The notes below the pieces were generated by a model, which saw only the letters and a program-made list of their open reading frames with translations, had not been told where the DNA came from and ran no database searches. This document shows positions 46,330 to 60,000 of a stretch of DNA of 64,000 nucleotides, one piece after another. Source of the DNA: Styela clava (Eukaryota; Chordata; Ascidiacea; Stolidobranchia; Styelidae). Both the position numbers and the translations under genes were made by a program. Where the stretch lies: the NCBI RefSeq assembly GCF_964204865.1, contig NC_135257.1, positions 11,740,151 through 11,804,150 of the forward strand, given 5' to 3'. Positions within the stretch are counted from its first letter, which is position 1; each line of letters opens with the position of its first letter.

Positions 46330-48162
46330 GCAACTTCTGTGTTATTGTTTACAGTTGTTTATGCATAGTGGCCAAACAACACGTGACAAAAATTCGTCGA
46401 CGAGAGCCAGAAACGCACCGACATGTGATACGGGGTTTGTTGGTTGTACGGTGTATCAAGATGTGGCGAACGCAAGAATTAAAAAATGAATTTAAAATTT
46501 TGCTTAAATGATACTATTTTATGAATCATCAATTACATTTATTGTTTCCATATAAGGCAGTGTTATTCACATTTATATGTGCTGTTAATTGAAATATCCC
46601 GCCGGGAAGTCAGACGGGATTTACCCAAAACTATTTGGTACCGCCAAATCAACGACTTGTTAATCAACTTCGACGCGTCTGGTAAATAGTACAGACCTCT
46701 GGTAAGATGTGAACCTCTCCCGCATTGGCATTCGAGACTTTGGCAAAATACTACATATCACACGCCATTGAGCAAGCATATCAATTATCCCAGGATGATA
46801 GTATAACTTCGAATAGACTTCGTCTACTCATTCCTTATCACAGTCGTGATAACGTCATGTGAGTTCTCTGTTGAATTCTTGTGTACATTGCAACAGTTTT
46901 TTGTTTGGTTTATGTGAGCACATTACTAATAAAAATCGAGCATCGTCACTTAATTTATAATCGGAGTACAAACATTTGAACGATCTTCTATTGTGCCATG
47001 TTTGTACATGTATATAATCACTGAATAAACTTCATTATTGCAAAAGTTATTAACCAAACAAAAGTTTTATTCTGGCTTACTCACTTTCACTTTTGGAGTA
47101 AAGTATTAAGAAAGCGAAAAGATCCCAAATCAGGAATAAAATGAATCAGAAGAATTACAATTTTCAAATTGTGTATGGATTCAGGATTGTGTGCTAAATT
47201 TCAAATTATAAAAATGTAGTAAATTAGAGAAGGATTCTCTTGTGAGTATAAATATATAAAGTGTAGAATTCCTCGATATACAAATCGTAATTATTATAAA
47301 TAAAAATTAATAAAAAAGCATCAATATATCGTTTGGAAATTAAATAATTCTATTACGACGAAGACGTAGTGATAAATTGTTAGTTAATCTGTCTGTGGGT
47401 GTGTTGATTAATGAGGATTGGAAGACCAAATTAAACATATCTCTAAATTCGAAAATTGGATTAGTACATGATAAAATATGAAGATTGCGAGGTATATAAT
47501 GACAATTGCACAGATATATGTTTTTTTTGTTGAATATCCACCTAAAATTGATTTGACCTCAGAGGTGCGCATTATAATAACTGTAATACCGTATAAATAC
47601 ATTTCAGTAAAGAGTTTTTTTTTAGTGTATAATGATAGCCCACTCATAAACAATAACGTTCGGTTACTTCCGCATTCGCGAATCAGCTTTGTTGAACAGA
47701 AGCCTTTTGTAAGTGAAATTGATATATCTTTGACGAATAAGTATTTAGGAGAGTTGTATACGACAAACAACGTTCGTGCGAGGGAATTTTAGTTGCGCCC
47801 CAGTTTTCAGTTTCAGAAAGACGTCGTCGTAGAAGGCAGAATAAATCATCAGTATGGGCATTAGAAAATAATTTTCAATGAGATCTTCGGGTGTTAACGT
47901 AATAACGATACGAGTACATCCAAAAATATTCAGACATCAGTTGCGCCAGTTATGCTAGGTTGAACATGGGAATATGCATGAAAATTCTGGCATTAGTAAG
48001 GGGTTAGTAATAGTGGTTATTCCGAATTAAATAATATGCTTATTGGTACTTCGGTTGTAGGTAAGTCAGCAAATGATAATAATTATTAATTTATGCTCAA
48101 TTGCAGGGTGTTTATATTAACAATATCTGAATGAATTGTGATAGAGAGTGTTACTTTGCAAA
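46330..48162. other. Intergenic region before DUOXA, nothing recognised
   Basis: No gene, RNA or bounded repeat seen. It must contain the DUOXA promoter, but no clear core element was identified. Confidence 0.4.
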
Positions 48163-51100
48163 ATGACGTATGCTGCTTTTCGTGTTAACGACGGGCCAAC
48201 CCAACACAGTGCCCATTTTTATCCTGTAACTGCAGATGTTCTTGAAGCAGGTTTTATTCTAGCATTTTGCATTCTTGGAATTTCATTTTTCTTGGTTGTT
48301 CCAGGATTCCCCGGAATCAAGGTGAATATATCTAATAGCAATCTGATTTATACTCGAAATCAATTCCACGAAGTATTACCCCATTAAACACCTTATTTTT
48401 CATAATTTAACAAAATTAACAAACGGTCAAAGAGACCGTGGGTCATCTGAGATATTCAGTCCATCTGTGATGAAACAATATCTATACAAAACATCCAAAT
48501 GTTCATTTTTATTAATTGGTATCGTTTTAAGCTCATTGTTAATGACAAAGACATGATGGTCCTATTAACTTTAAGTTGAGAAAAATGACGTCAAAATCGC
48601 AACCGAATTTTACTTTCTACTTCTTTTGTTTATCTTGAAGTTAAAACGAAACTCGTTTTCATTAGGCGTAAGTCCCCTTTTAATTATTGTAATGTACTCC
48701 TATAATAGAAGTCTATGGTTACAGACGACCACCACAGAATGCTAGTAGTTTCACTTTGAATAGGTTCACCTAACGCACTTTTTACATTCTTACAAAGCAA
48801 GCACAATTACTACAACATGTTTATCCCGTTTGGCGAACAAGCTGATACTGGTGAATGTGTCGGAATTTCAATAAAAATGCATATAGACAAATAATTATGA
48901 CATATATACGGTCAAGCTAATGATTAAACTATGGGTGCTTTTACATGACTTCTCATGTCACAAGGCTAACATTTATCGCCAACAGTTAGTGGTTCACCCA
49001 ATGTTTGGTTAAGAGATGTCATTTGATATTCAAAAAAGTGTGACATAAAGGGTTTTGGGATAACTAATAAACAAGATACATTCGCTCATCGCGCGAGTGT
49101 ATTAGGTATAACTTGAATTTACCAAGCTAACGAAGAAATTCGGCACGACTTTATACCCCTTTTGTACGTATGGTGTCAACAGTACGTTATGTATTTGGGT
49201 GTCTAATGTGAAAAAATATTTTACAAAATTCAAATTATGAATTCCGAATAACGAGTGTCAATATATACGTGAACGATGAAACACGATGTTAGGTGATACG
49301 AGTATTCTTTTTAAAAAAAATCTTAACATGCTCAATGACCATGTAATTGTAAGACCTTTACATACCCCTTCATGTAGAAATATAGTCTGGTTCGTCTGAA
49401 TACAGACGACATTATATATCGTGGAATTGAAAACCCAACGCATTTTCGTATGTTTAAAATATGTGAAAACAACAATTTAGTTTCTCTTGCAAGTCGGAAG
49501 TTGCAATTTGTTTAGAAACAAGCGAAATAGTATTATTAACTGATCATGTTCAGAAAAAAAATTACAAGCATCGACAACACACTGATATTGCTTTTAAATC
49601 ATAATTTTGCGCTGAAATATTTTGTGAACTCTGAATCAAAATTATGACGTCATCATCAACTTGAATACTTTTTTCGGCCCGTTTTAATTTGATTTGCACC
49701 AATCCATGCGTATCGCGGTATGGAAAGGCTGAAATATTTGGGGTTTGACATCGCTCATCCCAGAATACGCACCATGATAAGGTGGTGAGCATTGGACATC
49801 ACCCTGGAATTTTTTACGGGCACAAAGCGTTAACGACGAGGATCGTATTAAAATATGAATTTGTACTTTTCAGAGACTTTACTTCCTTATTCGAGTTGCA
49901 GTTGGATTATTTATCGGATCTGCTATTTTACGTAAGTGTTGAATAAGCAATTTTCAGCAAATTCACATTCAGTTTGTTTTGGAAGGGTAGTTCGTAAATA
50001 ATATTCTATGCTGAAAAGTTAATTCAAATTCCACTCGTGCTAGTGGGTTTAACCAAGCCAAAAACGTACACAATGCAAATGTAAGCCTATATTATAAATA
50101 TATATCTTCTGAAATCTTAATTCTAAAGTAGCCTATATTCAAATTTCGCTGCCCAACATGTACGGATCAGACTTGATGAAGTCTTTATATCAATTACCTG
50201 GCACTCATAATAATTGTAATGCTCATAACATAACATAACAAAATAACTCAAAAATTTTTTTTTTAATCTCATAGTTGGTGTCATTGGACAGGAATGGGAA
50301 TTGGCGGAAATCGAAACAAAGACACCCTACAAAGTATTTTCAACGACTGAAATCAACGCCACAGTGGGAGCTAAAATTGGTCTTGGATCTGTTAACATTA
50401 CATTGAAAGGTCAATTCAATATAACTGAATATCAAATACATCCGAATATATTATAAATAGACAATTCTTCAAGATAAAAATAGTATTAACTTAAATAATA
50501 TTAAGATGTGAGAAACAGGAAGTTTAACGCATTTCGCAATTTCTTTGTACATTCGACTGAAAAGAAACAACGAAACTGACGTAACCAGCAACTAGTTTTA
50601 AACAGAAGTTATTTTATTTATAGCAGTTTTTGACATAAAGGCGTGTGTTTGTACAATTACAAGCGATCTCTATTTTTGTCTCGGGCTGGGCCGAAATCAG
50701 AAACTACGCCCGTCTTTCTAATTGAAATCAGAAAGTGAGCCAATGCTTGGTTTCATTCTTAATTTTTTAAAAGGATATGAAACTTATTACAGGCCATCCA
50801 GTGGAACAATTAGTAGACCAGACTCATCTTGTGGAGAATAATACTTATTGGATAGAACGTATCGATTACAACGAACGATTCCATTGGGCCTGGAGACAAG
50901 GACGTTTTGGATTTGGACCATATTGTACGTATCGCTTGTTAGCGAACATAATGTTGCACGAATAATGGAGTAAATTCATTATGTATTAATGAAGTCAAGC
51001 AATAATGATGAATATTCCGAGCTGTGGGTTTTACTATCACTCTAGATTATATACACCAAAGCAAAACTCGCCACATCCAAAATATTGTTTTCCAATAGAT

Positions 51101-54100
51101 TGGTACTGGAAAAGTCATATATCATCAGTTACGAAGCTGTTTGCTTCTCGTTTTTAATAATGCTTGTTTAGTTGCAATTAAGAATTCTGTATAGTTGCAA
51201 ATTTGTGTTCAAAATGTACCTGTTGTCTAAAAATATTTTGAACATTTCAGCGGGGCGAATAAATCAAGAGTTTCGTCAGGCGCAATATAAAGGACTACCA
51301 ATTCCGATTTTGTGGGTTGCGGAATATTTTACTCTTGACGGAGAACTGATCAGATGGGGAAGATCATATAGAACTGCTGGATGGTACACCTATCAAGTAT
51401 TATGGTGAGAAATACAAAACAAATCGTTAAGAATTAAAAATTAAAAAAGCCCACCTGGACACAAATTTGTTGGTTTGAATTCCAACCAGGCATGCGCGAA
51501 GATTTGAAAGAATCAAATTCACTAAACAACTGTGATCATTTTTTACTGTGTGTGACTGTCCGTTCTACAAATTGGTAACAAGTAAATATCAATGAAGCAA
51601 ATGTCCAAACAACTATAGGTCTTACTCCATTGTTTCTCTTGTACTTTCGTTGGGATTCACTATAACAGACGAAAGTTTGAACAATGAACTTCGAACTCAC
51701 TTCTCTCCTTATCGGTTTACTTCCATTTTTCAGGACTGCGTTTCCTCTCTGGATAATTTCGAATATATTATCTGTAATGTGTTTATCTTATTGTGGAGTA
51801 GTTTTCATGATGACTGGAGGTTGCATGCTTACAAGCATTATAATCTATTCTACTATACGTTGGGGAACACAGCCGTTGGTGATACCGTTTGAACATGGAT
51901 CGTTAGAATTTCATTATGGTTCTTCGTTTTGGCTGACTATGGTCGGAGGTCAGTATATATTTTTTACATATGTCCAACAGGCATTTATCGGGTTATACAA
52001 AAGCATTTGGTTTTATATTCGCCATTAAAATGAATTGAATATTATACTTTGTATTTGGATCAAATCATTTATTCTCGTTATTCAAAAACCGTTTATAATA
52101 TAGATAACACATATTTGAAAACAAAGATTTACCAGCGCTATTTAATATTTTGTTCATTCATTAGGAACAATATTAATCTTGATACGCTTTTCTCAATTTG
52201 GATTACTAAAGGCTATTATGTCTTCTCTTCTTGTGGGGATTGGGGAAAGACGCCGTTTTAATAAAACAAAGCTCATCCTATAAATAACCCATTTTCTCTA
52301 AATATACATTGTCAACAAATTGATCGTATAAAAATGATTATTTCATCAAAATATCACGTGTTTTATTAGAAATTAAAACAGGTTGAATTGACTACTAAAA
52401 CTTGTTTTTTTATCAGAATATTGGGATATTTAGCAATATACTTAATTTACATTGTTAAACTAAAGTTATTGGTAAATCTATTTCTAGGTGCTGTGGCATT
52501 TCTGTACGGTTTTATTATTTGGTGCATGGACAAATGGGCCGCACAAGTAATCTCCGATTTTTTCGACATTGACGTATTGAAAGACACTGCATATTTTTAC
52601 CAGAGAGAAGAAGTAAATAAGGAAGGTGAGGCATGCCAAACACAGAAAACATTTAATTGGATTTGGGCGGTTAAAGAAGTGGAAAATAACAGTTTGAAAT
52701 TCGCCACGGAAATATCCACAATCTTAACAGTACTGTACAAAAAATCACAGATCAGATAACTGCAAAATTACAATCGTATTCCATTGCTCTCTACAATGCA
52801 CGATTTTCAATGATAATGGCCTACACTGGAGACTATTTTTTATTGCTTGTTTTGAATTGACAATAGCACTGGATACTGATCTAAGTGTTTAATTTACTAT
52901 TGCCTTTGCGATACTGACAAATAATAGCACAATTAGGATAGTTAGAATTTATGATGAGCTATATGCAAAGTCCGAACGAAAAAAAGAATTTAAATTAGAT
53001 TTAAAAAAAACTGCGACCTATTAGATTTAAATGAAAGTGAGCTGTGATCCATCTCTGATTTTATCTGGAATCATGCAAAACAACCGCAAGGTACGAATTT
53101 TTGTAATGGCTGTGTACGAGGTGCGTCTTCAGCTGAATCCAGGTGCTTTGAATTCACTACAGATTCACCGACAATCCCAACAAGTCGAGATGTATTGTTG
53201 ATCGTAATTAAACTCAAAACCGTTTTATTAAATTCATATGTGCTGTAGTTTATTCTCATGAAAGCAGCCTATAGATGCAATAAACTGAGCAGGCTCTTTA
53301 CTGGAACACAGATACATTTCGGTCTTTCTGATTGAATATATGTTCGAAGTATCAGTAGACGATTGTCTGGGCCTCATGCGGAACAAAGCGTGCTTGCTAT
53401 TCCTAAAACCTTTTCTCACTGTTTTTCTTTCAACAGAACCACAAATGGGTGAACGAAGTACAGCACATACCGGAGGAGTTGCCAAACGAATTAATCGGGT
53501 GAGCGAATTTTAGGTGTTTACTCCAGCACATCCCAAGTTAGATCGGCGGTATTCAACCCAACGGGGATTACTGACGTATAGTTGTAAACGACTGCTGATG
53601 CGCTATTTCGATAATAGGAATGAGTACCGAAAGCCTAATGTCACAAAATCTTACTGCATCGTCATTTAGTTTTTTAGGTTTTATGAGGGTACCGTCAGAC
53701 AAGCCTTCGTGTATTAAAATTTTAAATGTTTTTCTGTTGTTTTTCAATTGATTTTGATATATTTACGGCATATTTCATATATATCAACTGTTTTCATTTC
53801 AAGTTTCAAAGTGTAACAAATTCGCTAACGACAGAGATCCAGCTGGAAAATATGGCATACGAAGCCGTCTTACACACTCAAGTATATTCATAGTAGTCGG
53901 CGTGTGTATTGTTCTTGACTTACATTAGCTGATTTAAGTCTAAGAATTAGGAGTGCTGAATGCTAACGAAGAAGTTGTTTGATTTCCAAAACTTTTATGG
54001 TAGAGATTGTAGAGTAACTGTTTTTTTTTAGTTTATCTTAGTTGCACGGTGTGATTTTTTTATGTTTTTCTGTAATAACATTATCAAAATGTTTCAGATT

Positions 54101-54868
54101 GTACTATTTCAACTAACACATACTCGGAGGCAGTGCAAAATATTTTAAGAGATAATGTGTTATTTCTCAACGTATTGGGATTACATAAATACTTAAAAAA
54201 GAACAAATTTGTCTATCTGTGAAGAGAAATTACAACTTTTTTCAAATTTTTTGAGATGTTCTTGATTCTTTTTATTGATTTTTTACGCAATCTAGAAAAA
54301 CTCTTGCTTCAGCTTATAATATTTTTCAACGTTTATTTAAATGAAATTGGGTTTACTGGCCTGTTTTCTTTCAAGTGAATGGGCTTGCTACTACAGCAAA
54401 GCGTCCAAACACTCACTATTATATATCGCTATTTAGTGATTTGCATGGGTTCACAGATTCGAATCCTGAGTGGGATGATTACGTACTTGTAAATTTCTGT
54501 ACTCTTCGGCTTCGCTATAACAAGGTAGTCCACGTACCACTGTTTGCCTTATAATTTTACCAAATTTTTAGACATCTTGTCTCAGGGATAATTAGGAAAA
54601 ATCCTATCTCATCTAACTTTTATATAATTCCAAATGAAGCAATCTTGAAAACTTTTAGGCCCAGTCAAGATGGAGTAATAACACGATATCTCGAACACTG
54701 GCTAAGAAGAGTCGTCGCACTCCAAGACAACACAGTCATTCTCACGTACACCCATCAGACGCCCCTACGTTCAGTGCCTTGTCGTCAGCAGAAGATGACA
54801 GAGAAGATAACCCAGAAGAAATATATGAAAACGAGAGTGCAATACGGGAGAATGAAGCGATGGCTTAA
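48163..54868 (+). CDS. Dual oxidase maturation factor (DUOXA family)
   Basis: ER/plasma-membrane partner needed for maturation and trafficking of dual oxidases, which make hydrogen peroxide. Nine exons join in frame: 48163-48321, 49874-49931, 50275-50409, 50793-50924, 51251-51404, 51734-51948, 52488-52625, 53437-53498, 54659-54868 (420 residues; vertebrate DUOXAs are about 320-345). Family landmarks: helix 1 ending VVPGFPGIK, RLYFLIRVAVGLFIGSAIL (helix 2), the GLGSVNITLKG loop with a glycosylation site, an ERIDYNERFHW-like segment, a WYTYQVLW stretch before helix 3, then LVIPFEHGSLEF and a last membrane segment in exon 7. The start was chosen as the ATG giving MTYAAFRV, with the N-terminal FYPVTADVL stretch seen in the family. 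The hydrophilic, acidic tail (exons 8-9) is inferred from splice signals and open frame only. No dual oxidase gene is in the window. Confidence 0.9.
53804..53893 (+). other. Possible alternative last exon of DUOXA
   Basis: After a pyrimidine-rich acceptor (TTTTCATTTCAAG) a 29-codon frame in the phase required by exon 8 reads FQSVTNSLTTEIQ... and ends at a stop at 53891-53893. Using it would give 380 residues instead of 420. Unconfirmed. Confidence 0.4.
54410..54625. repeat. Possible diverged tRNA-derived SINE
   Basis: AGATTCGAATCCTGAG (near 54455-54470) resembles a polymerase III B box. The segment ends CTCAGGGATAATTAGG...CCTATCTCA, like the tail of the SINE at 59015-59320. The A box is weak. 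Confidence 0.4.
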
Positions 54869-57030
54869 CCGCTCAAACTATGATAACAAAGATTTTTGAT
54901 ATTTCATGTTGCGAACATTTTTCTGAAAATAGCTACTGTCCTGTTACGTTAATTATATTTAAATAATATTGATTCATGCCCACAGAAATATTCATCATAC
55001 CTACTTTAATCGCATGGTAATTCAATATTTCAACCTTTCCTCAATTTCCACACATAGTTAGAGTACCAATATATCTGTTTTCGATTTTTTTGTGGTTTGG
55101 TGTTGTCTGGAATCTGGAAAGAGGTAATATTTTCATCAAACACTTTTTTCACAAAACTGAATACATTGTAATGAAATTTCACAAATACAGCATTCCTAAT
55201 GAAACGTACAGTGTAAAAATCTTTGTACAGAATTAACATTGTCTGATCATTTTTGATCTTATTTCTTTTCAACTAATAACTAATCGATTATTGTATTTCC
55301 AGTTGATCAAGATAAACGTGATTACTAAAAGACTAATTATATTTATTTGTATATAAATTCTCTCTTCCTTCTGGTAGACCTGCTGTTGTAGCCAAAATTT
55401 CCCTGATATTTGATAAATTGCGCCAATACGTAAGTGTCCAGATGAATGAGTGCTCAACAACCTTCACGTCCATAGACTTTTCCATTGCTCTCTTGCTTAT
55501 GTAAATCAACATAGACTGTATATTGTTGTTGTGACTCCGTGTTTGATCTAAGTTGAGGCGGTATTTGGAAACAAACAGCTGTTTGAGTTTGAAACAAAAA
55601 AAACTATTTTAAAACAATATTTCAATGCATCAGTAGAACAGATAGTTTCATACGATTAACCTTAATGATGCTCAACTCTATTTCAATTGTTTGAGTTATT
55701 TCCATGGGTTTCAAAATTGGGCAGCATTCGTCTAAAAACGAATTTGTTCGCTATGATTTATATTTTATGGTATAGATTTAAGCACACGGCTATATGAAGG
55801 TTTGATGCATCATTCCTTACTTCGAACAAATGTGTGCGTCCGTTCATGTGACACCTGTCAACTTTTTGAGATATCAGACCATCTGCTTTATTTGTTCAAA
55901 GTAGTTTTCGCACCTTGGGATTTCAAAATATAAGATAATATGGTGTATAAAGTGAGCATTGCCATTGTTCTGACAGTCATTGTTCTGTAATCTGCTACGT
56001 AGCACAACATATCAGCGTATATGTGATATTTGACAACAATTATATTTATCGGTAATCTGTTATACCTTAATATATATTGCGAGCACATACACACATCTAC
56101 TAATGTTTTTACAATCCTGGTCGTTACGTAGCTAATAGAATATTTTTCGGTTAGAAAAATATTTCCTGTATGCCCTATCAAAATAGCGCACCAAGAAACC
56201 GGAAGCTTGAATATAATACAAGATCATATTTCCCCAAATATTGATAAATTAACGGCATTATTTCTTTTCCGTGTGGGATTTTACAGACAATGTGCAAGAA
56301 ATGTGATTTCCTACAATTGATAACGTGTTATTTTCCTTCTGGGTCGCCAACGCAAGTCAACACCTTGCTGAAGTACACTAAAAGTGCTAACTAAATTTCA
56401 TTATGGCCACCATTTAGGGTAACAGACCCAATAATCGCGGTAGACATACATACGGAGGAATGAGATATTTTCTGACAGTGAAAAGTTAACAGTGACATTT
56501 TACTTAATTTTGTATGTACAATGTGTACAATTACAGTATTGTGAATAAATAAACTACTGCTTATTGGAAAGATCGTCGGAAACATTTCTCGAATTTAATT
56601 TCTTGAGTGCGGGTGCGTTGTCTCTAATCGATATAATTTTTGAATGGAAAGAAATTGAATGTAAAACAATTCTCATAAACCGAGTTGTGTCTTAGAGAGC
56701 ATAATACCAATAAATTTACCTTACAACATGTTTACGTCCACATTGATCAAATTTTTGAATATGCGGTTCTTCTAGCAAAATATAATGCTCTATGATCTCA
56801 CATTACAAAACCTTTCGATATGTATAAAACTATCTTTGATAATGTATTATGCGTGGATTGCACATTTCATGGGTTTTCATTCATAATTATCGTTCGTCAA
56901 GCACGAGAAGGAAATTGCCTTTTTTTTATTTATCGATGTGTGGATGTTATTTATTTTTCCAAATATCGAAATAAATTAGCCTGCAGCATTTGATACCTCG
57001 TATTTTTACACGAGACGTCCAGGTGTAAAA
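54869..57030. other. Intergenic region, nothing recognised
   Basis: AT-rich, with no exon, RNA gene or bounded element recognised between the DUOXA and GPCR genes. Confidence 0.4.
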
Positions 57031-60000
57031 ATGAGTGGCTCAAGCATAGAGAACGACGCTGGAAACGATTTCTACGTACATGATCAAGAACATGATGGTT
57101 CATCTGATTACGACTATTACGACAATCGAGGTAAGTGCTGTAGCTATATTCCGTTAAAGTCAATAGGAATATTTCTATACCAAATTAAGAACTTCGTATG
57201 TCCACAGTTGTTTCGGTTTTGATCGAGATCTAGCCTAAGGAATCGCAACCGCCCCTATTGTCGCATCTTCATATTCATTTTTGATGGGTCGCACGAAAAG
57301 TATCATTTTACCGATAAGAGCATACTTTCACATTTTAATGTGTACTTCAATATGAAAATATTATGCAAAATGTAACAGATTTTGGCAAGTGATCCTTCTC
57401 GCTTTACTTTACTCTTAATAAGAAGATAATACTGAACAATTATCTCAAGGATAATCACTTCTGAATTGTACTTTATACGGTATTTATAACATGATCTGAA
57501 GTGCTGTGCAGCAACTGGGTCAGATATAAAGTATCAGGCATGAAATATAGAATAGAAAAACATGCACCAATTTACTTTCTTACAATCGGAGCTTTTTATA
57601 GCATTTCAGAGAGAAACCTTCGAATACGATTCTGGATATGGACAAGCTATTACTATGGGAATCATATCCATAGTGGGTCTTATATTCAATGCAATAGTAA
57701 TTCTGGTGATTTGTGCTCTTCAAGATTACAAAAAGACGTCGCATTGGTAAGATAAAATATTATTTTTGCTCGTCCGTAATCCATACTTTTGGAGACGAAG
57801 GGTATATATTGCAAATTTGTTGTTGGTAGGCTTGCTCTAATGCTTGCGTTTGTTGTTGTTGTGTTCAAAATTTCGTCGCTCGCGTAGTATTCGTACCAAG
57901 ATACCTTAACCTGGTCTACATACTGTGTTCAGGTTGTGCGCCATCTTGGTACGAATACTACGGGAGCACCAAAAGTTCAGTACTTTGATACGTCGCACGA
58001 AGGCCATTGATTTTATTTATTCTTACTCGATTTGTTTCTGAGGCATTCGAAGTAGGATAATCTCTTCAAATTTTGCTGTTACGATGTATTTCATAAGAAC
58101 ACTGTTCTGTCATTTGAGCCTCATGTCCCTGTATTTGGGCATTGTCCTCTATTTTAATTTATTAGAAACTTTATCTCTACGAATCGACATTAAATATCGT
58201 AACTATAAAAACATAACTCCTTAAATAAATAAAGATTTTCTACAAGCATTTCGGACTCTATATTGCATGAGATGAATAAGTTCAGAAGTTGAATAAAGTT
58301 AGTCTTTGTTAGTCGAAGATGAATGAATAGTTTAATATTGTTCAATGTTTATTACTTTGTGTGCATAGTCAAACGCGGTAATACATATTCATTCTGAAAT
58401 AATTACTCAAAAGTATTCAAAAATTGAGAGACGTACCGTAAAATAAATGATAAAAGTCCAGAAAATCATATATAATATGTAGAAAACTCCAACGCGTAAA
58501 TGGACAACAGAAAGAACTCAGCATTCATGTAATCTAACATAATAATAATTATATTCTTTTTATTTCAGGTATGTTTTGAATCTAGCCATTGCTGACAGTA
58601 TGTTTCTGTTAATGCTACCGCTAGATATGGCGTCAGTCCTCACGAAAAAATGGAGCTTCGGTCTTCCTCTTTGCATCGCATATAATGTTGCTTTCTATGT
58701 CAACTATTACGCAGGAATTTTCTTTTTGATGGTAAATACATTGAAACTCAATTCCAAAACTGCAGTTTTCCAAATACTATTAATATCCCCAACATAATGC
58801 ACCGAACATTTTTATAAAGGTAATGAGTATCGACAGATATGCTGCAATAATCCATCCCATGTCATGCAGATGGAGAAAACTGAGAAGCGGTAAAGTCTGT
58901 TGGTTTCTGACAATATCTGTAAGTATCGATATATATATTTTCTTTGACTTAAAAAAAAAAGAATTGTAATTTTTACTGGTATTCCCTTTGCATTTTCCGA
59001 TTTGTAAAGCAAACTACTATGCGGCTATGTGGTGCATCGTGCTAAGCGTTAGGAATATGCTCGGCATCGCACCTCCGCGTGGGTCTACAGGATCCAATCC
59101 CATGCGGGGATAATCAGCCGTAGGTTAAAGCGATTGGTTACGCCTTCTTCCACCACCAAGTCCATGCATCTGAAAACAAATATGTAACTGATCCCATACC
59201 AACTAATCCCATACCCGACATAGACTGGTAACCGGACGGAAGGCAGTGGTTCGCTGATATGATTGAGCCATCTTAGCGGCTTTCTTTCCCCCCAGGATTA
59301 ATATGTAAATCCTATCCCAGTAATTCAAAATTATCATTACCCAATCTATCTCTGGTAAAAATTTCATGCCGCTATACAAGTTTTAACTCGAGTGGTTCTA
59401 TGCACAGGTTTGGGTTCTTTCTGTATTGGTTGCTTTGCCTATTTTGATACGATTGAAAATTGTAGAAGAATCTTGCGTTCCTGATTTTTATACCGGAACG
59501 AAGGAAGATAAATGCGTTGCAGTAAATTGGAAACTCGAACATTGTGATTCATTTCATGAGATAAAGGTACAAAATTTGTCGGTGGGTCCTTGTTATTATT
59601 TACAGAAAACAATTGAAATATTTAATATCAATTCTCCAAAAATAAGATGAAGAACTAGAGTGTTCTAGGCCAGTACAACATACATAATGCTACTGAATGT
59701 AATAAATTTACATACAATGCAAGTTGGTAAAAAATTTATGCTAATGTCATTATAAATTAGAATTTAGTTGGCTTTTGAGATATAATTAGAAAGTTCCAAA
59801 TATATATATGCTTATATATTTTAAGAATGGCCCCCACCACTATTTGGACAAGATGCTCGATGAAATGACAAGGGTGCGTGAGTATTTCTTGATCAATAAT
59901 ACAACTGAATTTGAATAATTGGTTCCAACTTCATAACAGACGTTTGGAATAAGTACAATCATACAACACACTCTATTATCCAAAATAGCATTAACTATTT

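Noticed and set aside
54456-54469. Possible free-standing tRNA gene
   Set aside because: A B-box-like sequence is present, but no acceptor stem or anticodon arm could be folded around it; a SINE remnant is more likely.
54645-54899. 84-codon frame starting at 54645
   Set aside because: After the acceptor at 54658 another frame is open to a stop at 54868, fits the phase of DUOXA exon 8 and has a coding-like composition; the 84-codon frame is its shadow.
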